Positions 16,602-20,612 of a stretch of 20,612 bases of DNA are shown piece after piece; the first letter of the stretch is position 1; every line of letters starts with the position of its first letter. The stretch covers positions 1-20,612 of the forward strand of contig DITG01000002.1 in NCBI GenBank assembly GCA_002422045.1. The letters run 5' to 3'. The notes beneath the pieces were generated by a model. The model had not been told where the DNA came from. It was given only the letters and a program-made list of their open reading frames with translations, and made no database searches. The stretch is from Acholeplasmataceae bacterium UBA6190 (lineage in GTDB: Bacteria; Bacillota_I; Bacilli_A; Acholeplasmatales; Acholeplasmataceae). The position numbers were made by a program, and so were the translations under genes.

Positions 16602-19563
16602 GTTTCCACGCCTCCACATCTTCTACAGTTGGTAAGTTAAACGGTCTGATGACATTGCCTCTGGCATCGATATAACCGAACTCTTGCATCTTTCTTGCGA
16701 GTTCCTTATCGATTTTCAAGATGGCGTCATTGACAGTACTTCTTAAGTTCGCATCATTATAGACAACACTGTTCCAAGTGTTTGAAATTTCACGTTCCAC
16801 AATATAACTGCCTGGAATCTTGGGCACTTCCTTCAAGTGTGTCCACTGTTCCAAAATGATTGCCTTATGCGATTCATCCATTCTAAATTGTGCAAAGGCT
16901 TCTAGATTCGCGGAATTCCACAAATATCGGGTTCCCAAAGTATTCACGAGTGTTTCAAAGAACAAGACTTGAGTTTCTGTTGACATCCACCAGGATAAGA
17001 ACGTCCAGGCTTCGGTTTTCTTCTCTGATTTCTGGAAAATGATCGAAGCTTGTTGTGCACCACCCATCGAACGGTTGATCACCGTTTCGGTGGTCATGGT
17101 TTCCGGATTGTAGATTTCTTGTGGCATGCCTGGAACTAAGGCAATATCCCATAAGCCACTGATGTCTGATGCGGCATTCGTGAGTTGCAGATACATGCCA
17201 AAATCACCGATACCAATCGGTATATCACCATATCTGAAACTGTTGAAGAACGATGGCACTTGGAAAGGCATCGAATATTCTCTGTACAAATCGGTCATGA
17301 AGGTGAGTGCACGGATAGTGTTTTCATCATCGATTGCTGCCGATAATCCGTCATCTGCATAGATCTTTCCGCCAAATTGATGGATCAAAGGTGCGGTTGA
17401 GTCAAAGGATTTCAGAGCTGAAGAGTTTGATAACGGGATGTAGAAACTCATACCGAAACGTCTTAAGACAGGGAGCATATTCAAGACATCTTGCCATGTC
17501 GATGGCACTCCAAGCTGAAGACTTTCCAAGATGTCTTTTCTGTAATAAAGGACGAAGAAATTTTGTGTTTCAGGTAAACCGTAAAGTTTGCCATCATAGG
17601 TCATCGGAATGAGTTGTTCAGGATTGAACACATCGAGTAGTTCTGGTAATCCTTCTGCTTGTGACATGTCATAAAGCATCCCTCTCATGCCATATTCATT
17701 TGGAATCCATGCGGATACCCCAAGTGCGGCATCCGGCTGTTGATTGGCAGAATTTGCCAGTAGTAATTTCCCATCATCATTGATCAATGAAATTTTGACC
17801 TTGATGCCCGTTTCCGAGGTGAACTGATCGTCTGATAACTTCTGCATCATATCGACATATTGTCTCGAACGGTTCACCCAGATTTCAAGTTCATCCGGAT
17901 TTGCTTTTTCGGTATAGGAAGGATCGACAAAAGAAAGCACAAAACGCAAGACTCCGACATAGAGTCTTGTCCATAGATTCGGATTGGGTTCCGGTAGTGA
18001 TGCCCGATCGGTATGAATGAAAATCGCATCCAAAATCAGAGGTTGTTTCAAGAGATTGTCTAACTGATTGGTGATCAGTTGGACAGCTGATGATGAACCC
18101 GTCGATAAGAGCGTCAGTCTTCTTGGAAGTTCATTGATATCTGACTTGATTTTTTCTATTTTTGAAATGGCTGCTTCCAAATCACGCACAAGTTGTGCAT
18201 CTTTTTGGAATCCATACAGAGTTCTAAGCACATCATTGACGTCATTTAATTCAAGCATCCATGTGTCAAGTTTGGTAATCAAATCTGGGAAATAGTCAAG
18301 CATCTCCCAGTCAATGCCTTGATCGGTATTGTTTCTGGTGAGTTTGGTGATATCCAAACCGAGTGCACTCATTTCTGAGGCAGTCATTCTGAGTTGTTCA
18401 TAGACTTTGTTGAACAATGTGCCGTCCACTTCAAGAGCAATCGTGTCGCCTGGCTCAAGATAAAGTCTGATGGGGACGCCTGTCATGGTTTTGAGCGACA
18501 TGTTCTGCCATTTTCTATCATAGGAAAATGAGAGATGTCTCGCTTCTTCAAAGGGAATCTCCCCGTTGACATACAGTGTACGGTATGAGGTTGAATTATC
18601 TCTGGCTTGTTTCGCTTTCAGTGTGACAAAATACCATCCCGGTTGATCGACATTGACTTCCCATGTCACCGTATCTCCTGGCGTATCATAGGAATCGGTG
18701 CCTAAAACATTCAGCTTGAGTTTTGTCATTGAAAATGGCAAGATCTCTGGATCTCTGGAAATACCTCTGGCAATGGTGGAAGAACTCTTGAACAGACTGT
18801 CTTCTGCTTCAATCCGATGGATGATCGCTTCTTCTATAGGTGTGCTTGTCATCTGATAGGTCGCATAACTGATCAATGTTTTTTGAGTTTCAATTCTCAC
18901 TTCTGAAAGTCTCAGTTCACCTGAGAGTTTCTGAAGTTCAATCGTATTGATCCCTTGGTTCAGGTAAAATGTTAAACCTTCTGGATAAAGTCTTCTTGCG
19001 TCTCTAAGTGGCACGTCTTGAACGACATCATAGGTTTCTTGAGTGACGCTCACGTCATTGCCGTAGCGATCGGAACCCATGGTACGTGAAGACTCTTTCC
19101 ACAAGGTGATGAGGGTCATTTGCGATGCTTCAAAATAAGGATAGTCATCTTCTCCGTTGAGTCTCAGTGATAGTGCAATCGGAATATGTGAACTGGATAG
19201 GGAAAGATACTTCAGATGAATCTCATAGAGTCCTGGTTCAGCAATATCAAAGGAAAGTTCCATCGAGTGATTGGCGATCCATGAATATTCTAATTGATTG
19301 CTATCGATTGCATAACCCAAAGGCAAGACAAAATCCACTGCATGTGCAGTGTATGTTTGCGCACTGGGTCTAGGTGTATCTTGATAGGTATCCAAATAAG
19401 CGGAATAGTACCCTAATCGTTTGACACCTGACAAATTTACTATCACCGGATTTGGTGTCTCAGTCTGTTGAAAAATGCCTGACAGTCCTAATATTGCAAA
19501 CAATGATACCGAAAGAATCAAGATCAGCATCACGATTTTTCTTGTTTTAGTCATCAATTTCAT
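16594..19563 (-). CDS. Membrane-anchored fusion: carbohydrate-binding-like domains plus family 1 solute-binding domain
   Basis: A 989-residue protein that probably captures oligosaccharide for the adjacent permeases. Residues about 8-30 form a hydrophobic signal or anchor without a lipobox; I see no cysteine in the protein. Residues about 55-225 and 250-388 look like two beta-sandwich, CBM-like domains (SLRLNGEDDYPYFEA; RIEAEDSLF; TLYVNGEIPFEEA). A helical, partly coiled-coil stretch follows (about 425-505, LVRDLEAAISKIEKIKSDIN). From about 555 to the end it is an extracellular sugar-binding protein (ALGVSAWIPNEYGM; MTYDGKLYGLPETQNFFVLY; NRSMGGAQQASI; AWTFLSWWMS). Ordinary binding proteins are about 420-450 residues and lack the front domains. 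The ATG at 19563 has GGAG six bases upstream; a GTG at 19620 lies within the hairpin and is rejected. It leads the eight-gene operon. Confidence 0.85.
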   Translation of the reverse strand: MKLMTKTRKIVMLILILSVSLFAILGLSGIFQQTETPNPVIVNLSGVKRLGYYSAYLDTYQDTPRPSAQTYTAHAVDFVLPLGYAIDSNQLEYSWIANHSMELSFDIAEPGLYEIHLKYLSLSSSHIPIALSLRLNGEDDYPYFEASQMTLITLWKESSRTMGSDRYGNDVSVTQETYDVVQDVPLRDARRLYPEGLTFYLNQGINTIELQKLSGELRLSEVRIETQKTLISYATYQMTSTPIEEAIIHRIEAEDSLFKSSSTIARGISRDPEILPFSMTKLKLNVLGTDSYDTPGDTVTWEVNVDQPGWYFVTLKAKQARDNSTSYRTLYVNGEIPFEEARHLSFSYDRKWQNMSLKTMTGVPIRLYLEPGDTIALEVDGTLFNKVYEQLRMTASEMSALGLDITKLTRNNTDQGIDWEMLDYFPDLITKLDTWMLELNDVNDVLRTLYGFQKDAQLVRDLEAAISKIEKIKSDINELPRRLTLLSTGSSSAVQLITNQLDNLLKQPLILDAIFIHTDRASLPEPNPNLWTRLYVGVLRFVLSFVDPSYTEKANPDELEIWVNRSRQYVDMMQKLSDDQFTSETGIKVKISLINDDGKLLLANSANQQPDAALGVSAWIPNEYGMRGMLYDMSQAEGLPELLDVFNPEQLIPMTYDGKLYGLPETQNFFVLYYRKDILESLQLGVPSTWQDVLNMLPVLRRFGMSFYIPLSNSSALKSFDSTAPLIHQFGGKIYADDGLSAAIDDENTIRALTFMTDLYREYSMPFQVPSFFNSFRYGDIPIGIGDFGMYLQLTNAASDISGLWDIALVPGMPQEIYNPETMTTETVINRSMGGAQQASIIFQKSEKKTEAWTFLSWWMSTETQVLFFETLVNTLGTRYLWNSANLEAFAQFRMDESHKAIILEQWTHLKEVPKIPGSYIVEREISNTWNSVVYNDANLRSTVNDAILKIDKELARKMQEFGYIDARGNVIRPFNLPTVEDVEAWKHD

Positions 19564-19589
19564 CGCACTCTCCATCACTTGAAATGGGT

Positions 19590-19617
19590 GAAAAGGAATC
19601 CGGACGGACTCCTTTTC
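19590..19617 (-). terminator. 13-bp hairpin between the two binding-protein genes (terminator or 5'-end stem)
   Basis: Read on the minus strand the arms GAAAAGGAGTCCG and CGGATTCCTTTTC pair over 13 positions, one of them G-U, around two bases (the inner pair probably opens to a four-base loop). No U-run follows the stem, although four U lie inside the 3' arm, so it is an atypical intrinsic terminator for the gene ending at 19639. It also begins within a few bases of the start point predicted from the -10 box at 19629-19634, so it may instead cap the 5' end of the operon mRNA. Confidence 0.55.
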
Positions 19618-19628
19618 CACACATGTTC

Positions 19629-19637
19629 ATTATATCA
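19629..19637 (-). promoter_or_regulatory. Extended -10 promoter of the importer operon
   Basis: TGATATAAT on the minus strand, a consensus TATAAT preceded by TGN. No good -35 hexamer stands at 16-18 bases (GGCTTT at 17); TTGGCA occurs only 13 bases upstream. It lies directly after the stop of the upstream binding-protein gene and about 66 bases before the start codon at 19563. It would drive the eight-gene operon independently of, or in addition to, read-through. Confidence 0.55.
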
Positions 19638-19638
19638 G

Positions 19639-20612
19639 TTATTTGGTTGCCAAAGCCGCTGTAAACTCTGAATTGGCTTCATTGTAGAGCGCATTGGCCC
19701 GTGTATTGAGTTGTGTTCTGATGTCTGCGAGCATGACTTCGCCAATCATGAGTTTCATGATGATATCTGACATCTTGTTTTCAGCATCATAGGTTCCGCC
19801 ATAACGTGCAGCGATGTAACCTGGCAGATATTTCGGAGGTTCGACGATGAATGTGCCGCGTTCAATGATATCTCTAAGACCTTGGAAGGATGGATAGAGT
19901 TCAAAATATGCATCCAAAAGATCTTCATCGTTTTGAATCGGAGCTGAACTGACTTGTGGGAGTCCAGCAACAGTTTTTGATAATTCGATCCGTTTTAAAT
20001 ATCCTTCCTTGCCAAATCCCATCCATTTTGCCAGCAGGAATGCTTCTTCAGGATGTTCGGTGTTGGATGCGATCGTGTAGAAGTCAACGACAGAAGGTAC
20101 ACGCTTGTTACCATTGACGACAGGAGTGCCAATGAATTCGAGATCCCATGTGTAAACACCGCTGTTGATGTTGGATTGAATCCAGCCAAAATCCCAAGAA
20201 TAAAACCATTTTGCTAGAATATTTCCATTGTTGAAAGGGTCTCCTTCTGGGAAAATACTTCCAAGATCAATCGAGGATCCTTCAGCGCCAGCGGCGTCAT
20301 AGAGTGCTTCCAAGACGTAGGTCGTATCGGTACGAAGGGATCTGTACAGTTCCATCGTGGTCGTAAATTCAGATGAATTCAGGTTGAATCCAGCATTTGA
20401 CATGGTAAACCAGCGGTAATTCAAATTGAGTTGGGCTGGATACCAGTGTAGAATGTGTTCGATGCCTTCCAGACCTACCACGCCATTGTTATTGACTGAA
20501 GCATGGTTTGCAGCTGCTTTGGTGACTGCTAAAAATTCTGCCATGGTCGAATCAACGGTTGGGAAATCCTGACCCTGACGATCATAAAGGGATTCATTGA
20601 CCACATAGCCTG
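19639..20612 (-). CDS. Sugar ABC transporter substrate-binding protein, C-terminal part (cut by window edge)
   Basis: About 324 residues of an extracellular family 1 sugar-binding protein, open at the window edge; the frame continues through GYVVNESLYD, so the apparent GTG at 20604 is internal. Visible features are a ligand-domain segment (HWYPAQLNLNYRWFTM), the helper motif NGNILAKWFYSWDFGW, and the typical region near the end of such proteins in which the domain is described by FYTIASNTEHPEEAFLLAKWMGFG. The N-terminus, including any lipoprotein signal, is outside. It is the second binding protein of the locus and is followed by two permease pairs, so it may feed one of them. In Listeria innocua a binding protein for sophoro-oligosaccharides is encoded beside the GH94/GH3 genes; the same ligand is plausible here. 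Confidence 0.85.
   Translation of the reverse strand, partial: GYVVNESLYDRQGQDFPTVDSTMAEFLAVTKAAANHASVNNNGVVGLEGIEHILHWYPAQLNLNYRWFTMSNAGFNLNSSEFTTTMELYRSLRTDTTYVLEALYDAAGAEGSSIDLGSIFPEGDPFNNGNILAKWFYSWDFGWIQSNINSGVYTWDLEFIGTPVVNGNKRVPSVVDFYTIASNTEHPEEAFLLAKWMGFGKEGYLKRIELSKTVAGLPQVSSAPIQNDEDLLDAYFELYPSFQGLRDIIERGTFIVEPPKYLPGYIAARYGGTYDAENKMSDIIMKLMIGEVMLADIRTQLNTRANALYNEANSEFTAALATK

Noticed and set aside
19564..19620. GTG at 19620 as the start of the fused binding protein
   Set aside because: It lies at the edge of the hairpin and close to the predicted transcript 5' end; the ATG at 19563 has GGAG six bases upstream and is followed at once by a normal signal segment.
1..20612. CRISPR arrays, tRNA or rRNA genes, insertion sequences, phage or defence genes
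   Set aside because: No regular repeat arrays, no tRNA-like cloverleaf, no transposase or integrase motifs were seen; the gaps between genes are all under about 105 bases and are accounted for.

Overview
All recognisable genes in this window lie on the minus strand, so transcription runs from the high coordinates to the low ones. UGA is used as a stop at several junctions (9617, 6005, 4413, 2516, 415) and strong AGGAGG-type ribosome binding sites are common. With a lipoprotein signal, ATPase-less sugar ABC importers and Yip1/DUF5696-type proteins, this suggests Bacillota or a standard-code Mycoplasmatota lineage (Acholeplasma/Izemoplasma-like). Base composition is moderate. I cannot fix the lineage further from sequence alone.

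Region 1 (20612-19639): the C-terminal part of a sugar-binding protein, cut by the window edge. A 75-base gap follows, with an extended -10 promoter and a 13-bp hairpin at the predicted RNA 5' end.

Region 2 (19563-7315) is an eight-gene operon with gaps of at most 12 bases or small overlaps. It encodes a 989-aa membrane-anchored protein with carbohydrate-binding-like domains and a solute-binding domain, a first permease pair, an NHL/TPR/Yip1 membrane protein, a DUF5696-like anchored protein, a second permease pair, and a lipoprotein of the PF10091/GH144 glycoamylase fold. No ATPase is encoded, so a shared MsmX-type ATPase elsewhere is expected.

Region 3 (7213-1) starts at a good promoter (TTGTCT-17-TATAAT) with a LacI-type operator just downstream. 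It encodes a cytoplasmic PF10091/GH144-like enzyme, a GH13 alpha-glucosidase with an alpha-1,6-type signature, a LacI-family regulator, a CE7 acetyl esterase, a GH3 beta-glucosidase and the first 139 residues of a probable GH94 1,2-beta-oligoglucan phosphorylase. Genes in this block overlap by 1-38 bases.

Together the genes read as a complete beta-1,2-glucan (sophoro-oligosaccharide) utilisation locus. Glucan is cut at the cell surface by the lipoprotein, captured and imported by two ABC systems, then trimmed inside by the second GH144-like enzyme, GH3 and GH94. The GH13 and CE7 enzymes would suit natural glucans carrying an alpha-1,6 link or acyl groups, such as bacterial cyclic or osmoregulated periplasmic glucans. 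That substrate assignment is inference. The importer block with NHL-Yip1 and DUF5696 partners is the part whose function appears least described.
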